Part shown: in pieces, positions 53,478 to 61,594 of the stretch
Position numbering within the stretch: the first letter of the stretch is position 1
Layout of the letters: each line of letters starts with the position of its first letter
NCBI GenBank assembly: GCA_900758495.1
Contig: CAAERO010000041.1
Span: 1 to 64,000, forward strand
Reading direction: 5' to 3'
Origin: Bacilli bacterium
Lineage (GTDB): Bacteria > Bacillota_I > Bacilli_A > RF39 > UBA660
DNA: 64,000 nt
Position numbers and translations under genes: made by a program
The notes under the pieces: generated by a model
Databases searched by the model: none
What the model saw: the letters and a program-made list of their open reading frames with translations, nothing else
Told to the model about the DNA's origin: nothing

Positions 53478-54167
53478 ATGGTACGTGAGGACTATAAACT
53501 AAATCAAGAGGCGTTAAGAGATTTAATGGATTTTTTTATATCACTACGAGAAAAGTTTGCTGCTAGTAAGGGCCTTTCGGGTAAGGAACTTCTTAACTAT
53601 ACTGGTCTTTCATATAACTCCTTATATAGACTAGAACAAGGAATTGCTAAAAATCCACAGTTAGAAACAATTCTTCGTTTAGCAGGTTTTTGGGGATTAT
53701 CAGATGAGCAAGTAGCAGAAGTCTATAAAGCTTTTTGTGATAAGAGTAAAAAATTAAAAATAGTTGATAAAGATATTTGTTTTAGAGCTAGAAAGGTTTC
53801 TATTTTACCAAGTGAGATAGATAAATTAAAATCATTTTGGTACGATCAAAGAAAAGAAAATAGATTAACTTTAATGCAAATAGATAAAAAAGTAGGAATA
53901 TCTCCTTCTATAATGAGTCAGGTAGAAAATGGTACTAAAGGAAAAGCTCTAAACTATAGTATTGTATTATGTAACTTATATAATATAACCGATGATCAAG
54001 TTGTTAATTTTTATCATAAAGTTTTACCAGAAGCAGAAAGTAATAATCCTGTTAACTTAGATGAGTTATCAAAAGAAGAATTGATAGATATTATATTAAA
54101 ACAAAATAAAAATTCTGATAGGTATTATAGTGATAAAAAAGTAAAAACATTAAGAAAAATATCATAG
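53478..54167 (+). CDS. Double-HTH XRE-family regulator 2
   Basis: The 229-aa protein begins at the ATG of 53478 with AAAGGGGG upstream (the frame opens earlier at 53451, inside the promoter). It aligns with regulator 1 through D-Y-K-L-N, the first HTH (L-L-N-Y-T-G-L-S-Y-N-S-L-Y-R-L-E-Q-G), S-D-E-Q-V-A-E-V-Y-K and the second HTH (L-M-Q-I-D-K-K-V-G-I-S-P-S-I-M-S-Q-V-E-N-G). The tail L-S-K-E-E-L-I-D-I-I-L matches too. The first HTH is better conserved than in regulator 1. It has its own consensus promoter. Targets are unknown. Confidence 0.8.
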   Translation: MVREDYKLNQEALRDLMDFFISLREKFAASKGLSGKELLNYTGLSYNSLYRLEQGIAKNPQLETILRLAGFWGLSDEQVAEVYKAFCDKSKKLKIVDKDICFRARKVSILPSEIDKLKSFWYDQRKENRLTLMQIDKKVGISPSIMSQVENGTKGKALNYSIVLCNLYNITDDQVVNFYHKVLPEAESNNPVNLDELSKEELIDIILKQNKNSDRYYSDKKVKTLRKIS

Positions 54168-54172
54168 GGATC

Positions 54173-54198
54173 CTTTACTTATTTTAAGTAGAGTTTTT
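54173..54198 (+). terminator. Terminator of the XRE pair
   Basis: CTTTACTT (54173-54180) pairs with AAGTAGAG (54186-54193) with one G-T pair, then T5. Confidence 0.7.
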
Positions 54199-54253
54199 CT
54201 TTTTACTTTAATAAAATAGTTTTCTATGTTATAGTTAAAAAAGGAGGGCGGAT

Positions 54254-54442
54254 ATGGGATATATTGTTAAAAATACTAGTCAAGATGATGATACTAATAG
54301 TTTAGATATTGGAAACAATGTTTATATACCAAATATCAAAGAAAAGGGTGTTATTGTTTTAAAAATAGGAGTACTTTATCAAGTGAAAACAGAAACTGGA
54401 GAAGTACGTTCTTATCTAGCTAGTGAATTAGAAAAAATATAG
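54254..54442 (+). CDS. Small uncharacterised protein
   Basis: The 62-aa acidic protein has D-I-G-N-N-V-Y-I-P-N-I-K-E-K-G-V-I, then Y-Q-V-K-T-E-T-G-E-V-R-S-Y-L. It looks like a small KOW or SH3-like beta barrel, as at the end of some nucleic-acid-binding proteins. The ribosome site AAGGAGGG is excellent. It lies 12 bases before the adenylate-forming gene, so it is the first gene of that operon. Function is unknown. Confidence 0.7.
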   Translation: MGYIVKNTSQDDDTNSLDIGNNVYIPNIKEKGVIVLKIGVLYQVKTETGEVRSYLASELEKI

Positions 54443-54454
54443 TAGGGGGAAACT

Positions 54455-56347
54455 ATGAACGTAAGAATTAACTTAGAAAAAATTAAAAAATTAGGAAGAA
54501 ATAATATAATTCTTAATAAAATTAGAAGTAACAAAATAGCTAAAAATAGTAGTAAATATAATAGTGCTATAGAAGATATAAATAAAAATCATAACCATGC
54601 ATGGGATAAAGAGATAGAACTTAGAAATATTGATAATTTAAAAAAAGAGGCTTTATTTTATCGTGGTAATGTCATAACTTATAAAGAAATGTTTAGTAAA
54701 AGAAACTTAGTAGCTGCTAGCCTATTAGAATTAGGAGTGAAAAAAGGAGATACTATTCCACTTTGTATGAGTAATACACCAGAGTTTGTCTATACTATCC
54801 TAGCTGCTAGTTTGCTTGGGGCAAGAGTTAAGATTTTTGGATCACATTTTGATAAAGATTATATTAAAGAAATATTAAAAGATACTAGTAAAAATGTCTT
54901 TATTGCAACTAGTGATAACTATATAGAATTAAAGGATATAGTTAAAGATAGTGGTTATTCTAAAATAGTGGTATCATCTTTAAGTGAATCATTAAAAGAT
55001 GGGGTTGATTTATTTTATGATTTTGATAAAAAATATCATTCTTTTCAACCATATGAAGACGAAGATGTTCTTTCTTTTAGTGAATTTTTAAATATTGGTA
55101 AAAATAAGCAAGTTGAAAGAGCTGAAGTAATGCTCGATGATGACTTTTTAATTACCTATACAAGCGGTTCTACAATTGTTGGACTTCCTAAAGAAATAGT
55201 ACAACAGCATCAGAGTTTGATTGTTATGGGAAGACTTCATGATAATGATTTATCAGGTCTTCCTGAAATGAAAGATGTAAGAATGTTAGCACATATTCCA
55301 ACTTATTCAAATACTGATGTTATTACTAGTATTTCTGATCCTCTATCACAAGGGTGTAGTGTAGCTTTAGAACCAATTTATGACCGAGATTTCTTTAATA
55401 CTTCTTTAGTTATAAATCGTCCAAATGCTGTTGCTGCTACGAGAAGCTTCTGGACTCATGCTGCTTTAACCTATGAAAAAGAATTTCCAAATATAAAGCA
55501 AAGAGGTTTATTCATTCCTATTTCTGTAGGAGAAAATACCTCTTTAGGAGAAGAAAAATTAATCAATAAATTTTTAAAAGATGTCTCAGCTGGTAAGGAT
55601 AGATTACCAATAGCAGCTACGCTATCAATGGGAGGCGGCGACTGTGAACATGGTGGAATCTATTTCTCTTTATATCATGCCTATAAAAGTAAACTAGCTT
55701 GTACCCAAAAATATGGTTTAGTTCCATTCAAAGGACTTTCTCAAGCAATATTAGATGAAGCAGGTAATCATATCACTGATGGCAGTGTTGGTAGACTAGT
55801 AGCTATTGGGCCTACTACTATGCGTGAGTATAATAATAACGAAGAAGCTACTAATAAGTTTTTTATTCACGATAATGCAGGAAATGTTTATGGTGATTGC
55901 AAACTTTGGGCAGCAATTAAAGGAGATAATCGTGTTATTATTCACGGAAGAATTGGTAATGAATTTAATTTAAGTGATGGACGTGTTGTTCCAAGTTATA
56001 GTTTAGCAGAGATACTTGAAGAAGATAGTAGTAATATTTTGTCTTGCGAGGTAGTTAACGTTAAAGATGAAAATGGAATTGAAACTCCAGTAGTACATTA
56101 TGCTTTTCAACCAACTTGTAAAGATAAATTATCAACTATCATCAATGCTAATCTTCGCTTATGTGAACGTATACCAGAGGAACTAGCACAAAAAATACAC
56201 TATTCCCCAGTAAAAGATGAATTTCCACTAACTGGTTCTGGTAAGCGAGATATTAATGCTTTAACAGAACAAGGAATAGCAAATACTTTCACTCTTAGTT
56301 ATATAACTAAGAGTTCTAATAATAAAAAGTACACAAAGAAGATTTAA
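54455..56347 (+). CDS. Adenylate-forming enzyme (AMP-binding synthetase)
   Basis: The 630-aa protein is of the ANL superfamily (acyl-CoA synthetases, NRPS adenylation domains). It has the A3 P-loop T-Y-T-S-G-S-T-I-V-G-L-P-K-E (about residues 234-247), a region with Y-G-D-C-K-L and I-I-H-G-R (A7/A8-like), and a C-terminal T-G-S-G-K-R-D-I-N with the conserved Lys (A10). The A5-like segment is unusual (M-G-G-G-D-C-E-H-G-G). It should activate a carboxylic acid as acyl-AMP; substrate and acceptor are unknown. No carrier-protein domain is attached and no CoA pathway is nearby. It lies in front of a two-component phosphorelay, separated by a terminator. Confidence 0.8.
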   Translation: MNVRINLEKIKKLGRNNIILNKIRSNKIAKNSSKYNSAIEDINKNHNHAWDKEIELRNIDNLKKEALFYRGNVITYKEMFSKRNLVAASLLELGVKKGDTIPLCMSNTPEFVYTILAASLLGARVKIFGSHFDKDYIKEILKDTSKNVFIATSDNYIELKDIVKDSGYSKIVVSSLSESLKDGVDLFYDFDKKYHSFQPYEDEDVLSFSEFLNIGKNKQVERAEVMLDDDFLITYTSGSTIVGLPKEIVQQHQSLIVMGRLHDNDLSGLPEMKDVRMLAHIPTYSNTDVITSISDPLSQGCSVALEPIYDRDFFNTSLVINRPNAVAATRSFWTHAALTYEKEFPNIKQRGLFIPISVGENTSLGEEKLINKFLKDVSAGKDRLPIAATLSMGGGDCEHGGIYFSLYHAYKSKLACTQKYGLVPFKGLSQAILDEAGNHITDGSVGRLVAIGPTTMREYNNNEEATNKFFIHDNAGNVYGDCKLWAAIKGDNRVIIHGRIGNEFNLSDGRVVPSYSLAEILEEDSSNILSCEVVNVKDENGIETPVVHYAFQPTCKDKLSTIINANLRLCERIPEELAQKIHYSPVKDEFPLTGSGKRDINALTEQGIANTFTLSYITKSSNNKKYTKKI

Positions 56348-56361
56348 AATCTTCTTTTTTT
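56335..56361 (+). terminator. Terminator of the adenylate-forming gene
   Basis: AAAGAAGATT (56335-56344) pairs with AATCTTCTTT (56349-56358), followed by T residues. Confidence 0.88.
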
Positions 56362-56405
56362 GTCGATTTAATGCTATAATGTTAAAAAGATAGGAGTGGT
56401 TTTTA

Positions 56406-58217
56406 ATGACGACAGGGTTGTTCTTTCCAACTTGTGCCCTTTGTTTTTCAATATTACTAAATATAGTTTACTTTAGTAAAAGAAGACTTAAAAATGTTGA
56501 AAATAAATTATACCAATTTCTAGTAATAAGTAATTTGTTTGCATTGCTTTTTGAATATGCTTGTACTTTCGCCTCCCTTAACTACATTACATTTTTTAGT
56601 GACTTGGTGTTAAAGACTTATTTGTTACTTTTACTTATCTGGATAGCCACTTTTTCAATTTATATGATTTATATAACTAAGAAAGATCATCAAATATCAA
56701 AATTATTTTGGATTGTTGCTATGATTACTTTTGCAATTCCAATACTTATCTTCCCGATTACTTTTGCAAAAGGTGCTTATGGACCAGTCATTACTGGTGT
56801 ACCAGTAAACTTAGTTTATTTAGCAAGTTTTATTTTTATCAGTGTATGGGTAATAATAGCAATATTTAATAAGTCCTTTAACTTTAATAAAAAAATTATT
56901 CCGTTAATGATTTATATAATACTAGGAATTATTACTTCTATAGTACAAAACTACGTTCCAGGGGTATTACTTATTACTCCATCAGAAACATTAGTTACCT
57001 TTCTTATGTACTTCACTATTGAAAACCCAGATGTTAAATTGATTGAAGAGTTGAATATTGCTAAAGAAACTGCCGTAAGAGCAAATAATGCAAAGACAGA
57101 ATTCTTATCAAATATGTCTCACGAGATAAGAACTCCCTTAAATGCGATAGTTGGATTTTCAGAAGCTCTTCAAGAAGAAGAAGGAATTCCAGAAACAGCA
57201 AAAGAAGATGTTAAAGATATAATGATGGCTAGTCAAGGTTTGTTAGAGATAGTAAATGGTATTTTAGATATTTCGAAAATAGAAGCTGATAAATTAGAAA
57301 TTGTTAATACTACTTATGAACCAGTAAAAATCTTTAATGAATTAGTTGTATTAACTAAAGGAAGACTTGGAAATGAAAAACCAATCGAGTTAAGAGTTAA
57401 ATTTAGTAAAGATTTACCAAGTTCCTTATATGGCGATTATGCAAGAGTTAAACAAATTGTTTTAAATCTATTGACTAATGCGGTAAAATATACGGAGAAG
57501 GGATATATTGATTTTGTCGTAGAAAGTGTCATTTTGAAAAATAGTATTTGCAGGTTGATTATCTCTGTTGAAGATACTGGTATTGGAATTAAACGAGATA
57601 ATATTGATAAGTTATTTCAAAAGTTTGAACGTGCTGATGAAGAGAGAAATATAACTATCGAAGGGACAGGACTTGGTCTTGCTATTACTAAAAAATTAGT
57701 AGAGCTAATGCATGGGGAGATGGTTGTTCAAAGTATCTATGGAAAAGGTAGTAAGTTTACTGTTTGTATTGATCAAAAGATAGTAGATATTACACCTAAG
57801 GAAGTAGTAATACCAAAAGAAGAGGTATCAGTTAAAAGAAATTATAAAGGAAAGAGAATATTGGTAGTTGATGATAATAAACTTAATCTAAAAGTCGCAG
57901 AACGCTTACTTAAAGATTATAGTGTATTTGTAGACGAGACCTCAAGTGGAGCTGATGCTATTAAAAGAGTAGAAATGGGAATACCTTATAATCTTATTTT
58001 AATGGATGATATGATGCCAGAGATGAGCGGTTCAGAAACACTATTAAAGTTGAAAGAAAAAGAAGACTTCAAGATAAAAACAGTGGTTCTTACTGCTAAT
58101 GCAATAGCAGGAATGAAAGAAAAATATCTAAGTATTGGTTTTGATGATTACTTATCTAAACCAATTCAAAGAAATGAATTAGAAAGAGTACTTGATGAGT
58201 ATTTGAAGGAGGAATAA
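56406..58217 (+). CDS. Hybrid sensor histidine kinase with seven-helix membrane sensor
   Basis: The 603-aa protein has a membrane domain of about seven helices (residues about 1-215, 7TM-type sensor). A HisKA box S-N-M-S-H-E-I-R-T-P-L-N with His239 follows, then HATPase_c with N-L-L-T-N-A-V-K-Y, D-T-G-I-G-I and G-T-G-L-G-L-A-I-T. A C-terminal receiver has V-V-D-D-N, Asp534 in L-M-D-D-M-M-P and K-P. It therefore passes phosphate from His to its own Asp, and then probably to the HPt of the next gene, which starts 2 bases after this stop. The ligand is unknown; sensors of this kind are common in Clostridia. Confidence 0.9.
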   Translation: MTTGLFFPTCALCFSILLNIVYFSKRRLKNVENKLYQFLVISNLFALLFEYACTFASLNYITFFSDLVLKTYLLLLLIWIATFSIYMIYITKKDHQISKLFWIVAMITFAIPILIFPITFAKGAYGPVITGVPVNLVYLASFIFISVWVIIAIFNKSFNFNKKIIPLMIYIILGIITSIVQNYVPGVLLITPSETLVTFLMYFTIENPDVKLIEELNIAKETAVRANNAKTEFLSNMSHEIRTPLNAIVGFSEALQEEEGIPETAKEDVKDIMMASQGLLEIVNGILDISKIEADKLEIVNTTYEPVKIFNELVVLTKGRLGNEKPIELRVKFSKDLPSSLYGDYARVKQIVLNLLTNAVKYTEKGYIDFVVESVILKNSICRLIISVEDTGIGIKRDNIDKLFQKFERADEERNITIEGTGLGLAITKKLVELMHGEMVVQSIYGKGSKFTVCIDQKIVDITPKEVVIPKEEVSVKRNYKGKRILVVDDNKLNLKVAERLLKDYSVFVDETSSGADAIKRVEMGIPYNLILMDDMMPEMSGSETLLKLKEKEDFKIKTVVLTANAIAGMKEKYLSIGFDDYLSKPIQRNELERVLDEYLKEE

Positions 58218-58219
58218 TA

Positions 58220-58996
58220 ATGAGAGATGTAACACTATTAACAAGTAATGGAGTAAATGTTGCAAAAAGTTTGGAACTATTTGGAGATATGGCAACATAT
58301 GATAGTACCTTGAGTGACTTTTTAGCAGATATTAATGAAAAAGAAAATAAAATTAAACTATATAAAGAAAGCGGTGATATGGCTAATTACTCAATCTATG
58401 TTCATGGCTTGAAAAGTGATGCTAAATATTTTGGCTTTGATACGTTAGCAAATTATGCTTTTCAACACGAGATGGCTAGTAAAGAGAATAATCTTTACTT
58501 TGTAACAGAACATTTCAATGAATTAATATTAGAATTAGATAGAATTGTTCATTTAGTCAAACAATATTTAGGCTTAGAAGATGCAGGAGTACAAACAACT
58601 CTTACTGCTCCCCGTAAAGATAGAGCACTTATTGTAGTAGATGATTCAGCTGTTATTAAAAACTTTATTTTAAAAATCTTTGATCAACAATTTGAAGTCT
58701 TAATGGCAGGAGACGGAGAAGAAGCTTTAAAGTTAATTAATGAAAATAATGGGCAAAAGATAGTAGGAATGTTACTAGATCTTAATATGCCAAATGTTAA
58801 TGGCTTTCAAGTTTTAGAATACTTCAAAACGAATAATCTATTTGATTCTATTCCTGTTTCTATTATAACTGGTGTAGGAGATAATGCTTTGGTAGCTCAG
58901 GCTTTTGAATATCCAATAGTAGATATAATTAGAAAACCATTTAATGAAAGAGATATAAAAGCCGTAGTTGAAAAAACAATACAGTATGCTCATTAG
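58220..58996 (+). CDS. HPt-receiver phosphorelay protein
   Basis: The 258-aa protein has an N-terminal HPt domain with Y-V-H-G-L-K-S-D-A-K (phospho-accepting His62) and a C-terminal receiver with V-V-D-D-S, Asp187 in L-L-D-L-N-M-P and the R-K-P Lys. There is no DNA-binding or enzymatic output domain. It is translationally coupled with the hybrid kinase. The chain His239, Asp534, His62, Asp187 makes a complete four-step phosphorelay whose last receiver must act by protein contact or on another partner. Confidence 0.9.
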   Translation: MRDVTLLTSNGVNVAKSLELFGDMATYDSTLSDFLADINEKENKIKLYKESGDMANYSIYVHGLKSDAKYFGFDTLANYAFQHEMASKENNLYFVTEHFNELILELDRIVHLVKQYLGLEDAGVQTTLTAPRKDRALIVVDDSAVIKNFILKIFDQQFEVLMAGDGEEALKLINENNGQKIVGMLLDLNMPNVNGFQVLEYFKTNNLFDSIPVSIITGVGDNALVAQAFEYPIVDIIRKPFNERDIKAVVEKTIQYAH

Positions 58997-58999
58997 AAT

Positions 59000-59024
59000 A
59001 AAGGCTAAAGTTTTAGTCTTTTTT
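59000..59024 (+). terminator. Terminator of the phosphorelay operon
   Basis: AAAGGCTAAA (59000-59009) pairs with TTTAGTCTTT (59012-59021) with one G-T pair and opened tip, followed by T residues. Confidence 0.7.
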
Positions 59025-59076
59025 CGTTCAATACTGTACTAAAATAATTAATTATATTAAGAAAGAGAGAACACAA

Positions 59077-61458
59077 ATGGAGCAAGTAACAATAAGTAGT
59101 GATTATAAAACAGTGAATATTCCTCCTGATATGTTAGAAGAAGTTAAGTATCTAGTTAAAAAGAGTAATCTATTGAGTTTTTATAAAGTTAGTAGTAATA
59201 TGGATTATGCAGATTTAGATGATATGGTAACTTATCTTGTTAATCGTTGTAATTTTATGTTAGAACTGATAGATAATAAAGAGTTAGATCCTAATATAAT
59301 AGAAGAATATAAAGAAATACTACCAGTACGACAGAATAATAAAGAATATAGTAATATACTTTATTATTATTTTAGTCATAATAAAGAACCACTTATTGGT
59401 AAAACAATAGATAATCTTTATAAGATAAATAAAAAAATAGAAGAAAGAACATTAATAAAAGATTTAACTAAGGCTAAAGAAGATACTATTATTGATATGA
59501 AGTACTTTATGGGTAGTGAAGAAATTAGTACTTTTGATAAGTTATATACTATAGCAATAGAAAAAGAAGATATTACTACTATGCGAGAAATGTTAGGTAA
59601 AGTACAAGAGAAAATATTAGAAGAATGGAGTAATTATTCTAAAGATTTACATAAAATGACAGATGATAACTTTTGTTTTCTAGGTCATAGCAGTGAAACA
59701 ACTGAATATAAAGGAGAATTTAGAACTAAGTATGTTTCTTGTTCTTTATTTAATCAAGATGTAAATGATACCTTTAATAATGACTACGGATTTATTATGG
59801 AACCTATCAATATAGTAGGGGCTGATAGTCGGGATATGTATGTTGATAATGCTGCAATGGATATAGATAAATTAACAACATATAGTTCTATTAAGAAAAT
59901 TCATCATCCCCAAAGATTACTAGATGAATGTTTAAAACTGAAAAAAGAAAACCAAGAAAAAGGGAAGAACTATCCTGTTTATAGTGAAGTAGTAACCCTT
60001 GGCTTCCATCCCGCTGCTATTTTTTGTTTTACTAATGGTGCTAAAAACTATGATTATAATTATGAAAGTGCTTATGAATTACAAAAAAATTTTCCAAACT
60101 TAGAAGTACATACTTTTGATGTGATGAAACATAAGACTGGTAAAGAACTTGAAACTTTTAAATTAGAATTAGTTGATTCTTTAATAGAACAATTTACTAA
60201 TTTAAGTGGAGGTTGTAGTTCAGAAGAGTTGTTTAGATATGATTATTTTTTTACTGAGTTTGATAAATTAAAACAAAAAGAAAACTATACAGAAGCTGAT
60301 ATAGAACTTATATTTAGAAAGAATCAAGATATGATATCATATCTTGATAGTACTTCCTATTTGTTTTCTGGAGAGTATTCTTCTAATGAGATAAAATATA
60401 TTCTTGGAAATAGTTATAGATATAGTATAAATTCTATTTTTAGAAAAGATATAAGACCCTTTGTTATAAATAATTTAACTAGCTTACTACCTTATAGAGA
60501 AAAATTAGATGAATACTATAGTGGTTTAGGTAAAACTGTTTTCTTACTATCTAAAATAGAAGTGACTGATTCTATGCTTTTAGAAATTAAAGAAGAGAAA
60601 ATAACTAATTTTGAAGAACTATCTAATTATTTAGCTAATAAGAGAATACTTGTTTTAAATGAAAAAGAAGAAAAGAATGAGTTTGATTTACAGAAAAATC
60701 GAAAAGAAAGAGAAGAGCTTATTAAAGAAAAGGCTGAACGAGAAAATAGTCAAAGAGAATATTTAAAATATAGTAATATTAATATGTTTAAAGACTTTAA
60801 GAAACCTTTAGAGGGTCAATACAATAAAGTTTTAGAAAAAATTAGTAATAATGATATTAGATTTAATAGTATCTTAAAAGAGTATGAACAACTATTAGAA
60901 CAATTAAATAGCTTAACTATTAAAAAAGAAACGGAATTACAAAAAGACTTTACTGATGTTGAAATAACTAGCAAAATAAATGAAATCTCCAAAGAAATTG
61001 ATTTAATGTCTTCTCATCCAATATTAAATATAATAAAAATTAGGAAAGGAAAAAAAGTTATAGAAAAGTTAAATATACAAAAAGAAGAAAAAGAAAAAGA
61101 CTTTTTAGATAAAAAGAAAGAAAATATTAGTGTAATTGATAATGATATGAATACTACTACTAAAAAGATAGAGAAAAAGAAAGAAATATTAGAAGATATT
61201 AAAACGGAAAATCAACAGTTAAAAACTGAAAAAGAAACTATTTTAGATAAAGTTAATTATTATTTCTGCTGTAACAAAGTAGAAGATATTGCTAAAATGA
61301 TAAAGAAAAGTGATGATTTCTTAGTAAATTATGATTTTAGTAATGATTATACAATAAGAGAGATTGATTATAAAATAAGTGAACTCGATAAAGAATTCTT
61401 AGGTACTGTAGAGGAAAAGAATATGATAAAAGAAGAAAAAAGTCATTTACAAATGTAG
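59077..61458 (+). CDS. Uncharacterised 793-aa protein with coiled-coil C-terminus
   Basis: I do not recognise the family. The N-terminal 190 residues are helical. A middle domain (about 200-350) has a beta-rich pattern with K-Y-V-S-C-S-L-F-N-Q-D, D-Y-G-F-I-M-E-P-I-N-I-V-G-A and T-L-G-F-H-P-A-A-I-F. The S-x-S element is faintly like the S-T-S strand of ADP-ribosyltransferases, but the Arg and Glu partners cannot be fixed. The C-terminal third (about 530-793) is a long charged coiled-coil. No signal peptide or membrane helix is seen. The gene stands alone between two terminators. Function is unknown. Confidence 0.65.
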   Translation: MEQVTISSDYKTVNIPPDMLEEVKYLVKKSNLLSFYKVSSNMDYADLDDMVTYLVNRCNFMLELIDNKELDPNIIEEYKEILPVRQNNKEYSNILYYYFSHNKEPLIGKTIDNLYKINKKIEERTLIKDLTKAKEDTIIDMKYFMGSEEISTFDKLYTIAIEKEDITTMREMLGKVQEKILEEWSNYSKDLHKMTDDNFCFLGHSSETTEYKGEFRTKYVSCSLFNQDVNDTFNNDYGFIMEPINIVGADSRDMYVDNAAMDIDKLTTYSSIKKIHHPQRLLDECLKLKKENQEKGKNYPVYSEVVTLGFHPAAIFCFTNGAKNYDYNYESAYELQKNFPNLEVHTFDVMKHKTGKELETFKLELVDSLIEQFTNLSGGCSSEELFRYDYFFTEFDKLKQKENYTEADIELIFRKNQDMISYLDSTSYLFSGEYSSNEIKYILGNSYRYSINSIFRKDIRPFVINNLTSLLPYREKLDEYYSGLGKTVFLLSKIEVTDSMLLEIKEEKITNFEELSNYLANKRILVLNEKEEKNEFDLQKNRKEREELIKEKAERENSQREYLKYSNINMFKDFKKPLEGQYNKVLEKISNNDIRFNSILKEYEQLLEQLNSLTIKKETELQKDFTDVEITSKINEISKEIDLMSSHPILNIIKIRKGKKVIEKLNIQKEEKEKDFLDKKKENISVIDNDMNTTTKKIEKKKEILEDIKTENQQLKTEKETILDKVNYYFCCNKVEDIAKMIKKSDDFLVNYDFSNDYTIREIDYKISELDKEFLGTVEEKNMIKEEKSHLQM

Positions 61459-61469
61459 TATTTTCTATA

Positions 61470-61493
61470 AAAGAACTAATGTGTTCTTTTTTT
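61470..61493 (+). terminator. Terminator of the 793-aa protein gene
   Basis: AAAGAAC (61470-61476) pairs with GTTCTTT (61483-61489), followed by T residues. Confidence 0.85.
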
Positions 61494-61594
61494 GTAACTT
61501 CTTCTAAAATAAAAAAAATAAAAAAATTACTTACGAAAAAAAATTAAATATGATATATTGTAAAAGCTTGAAAAAAGCAAGGAAGAGGTGTTTT

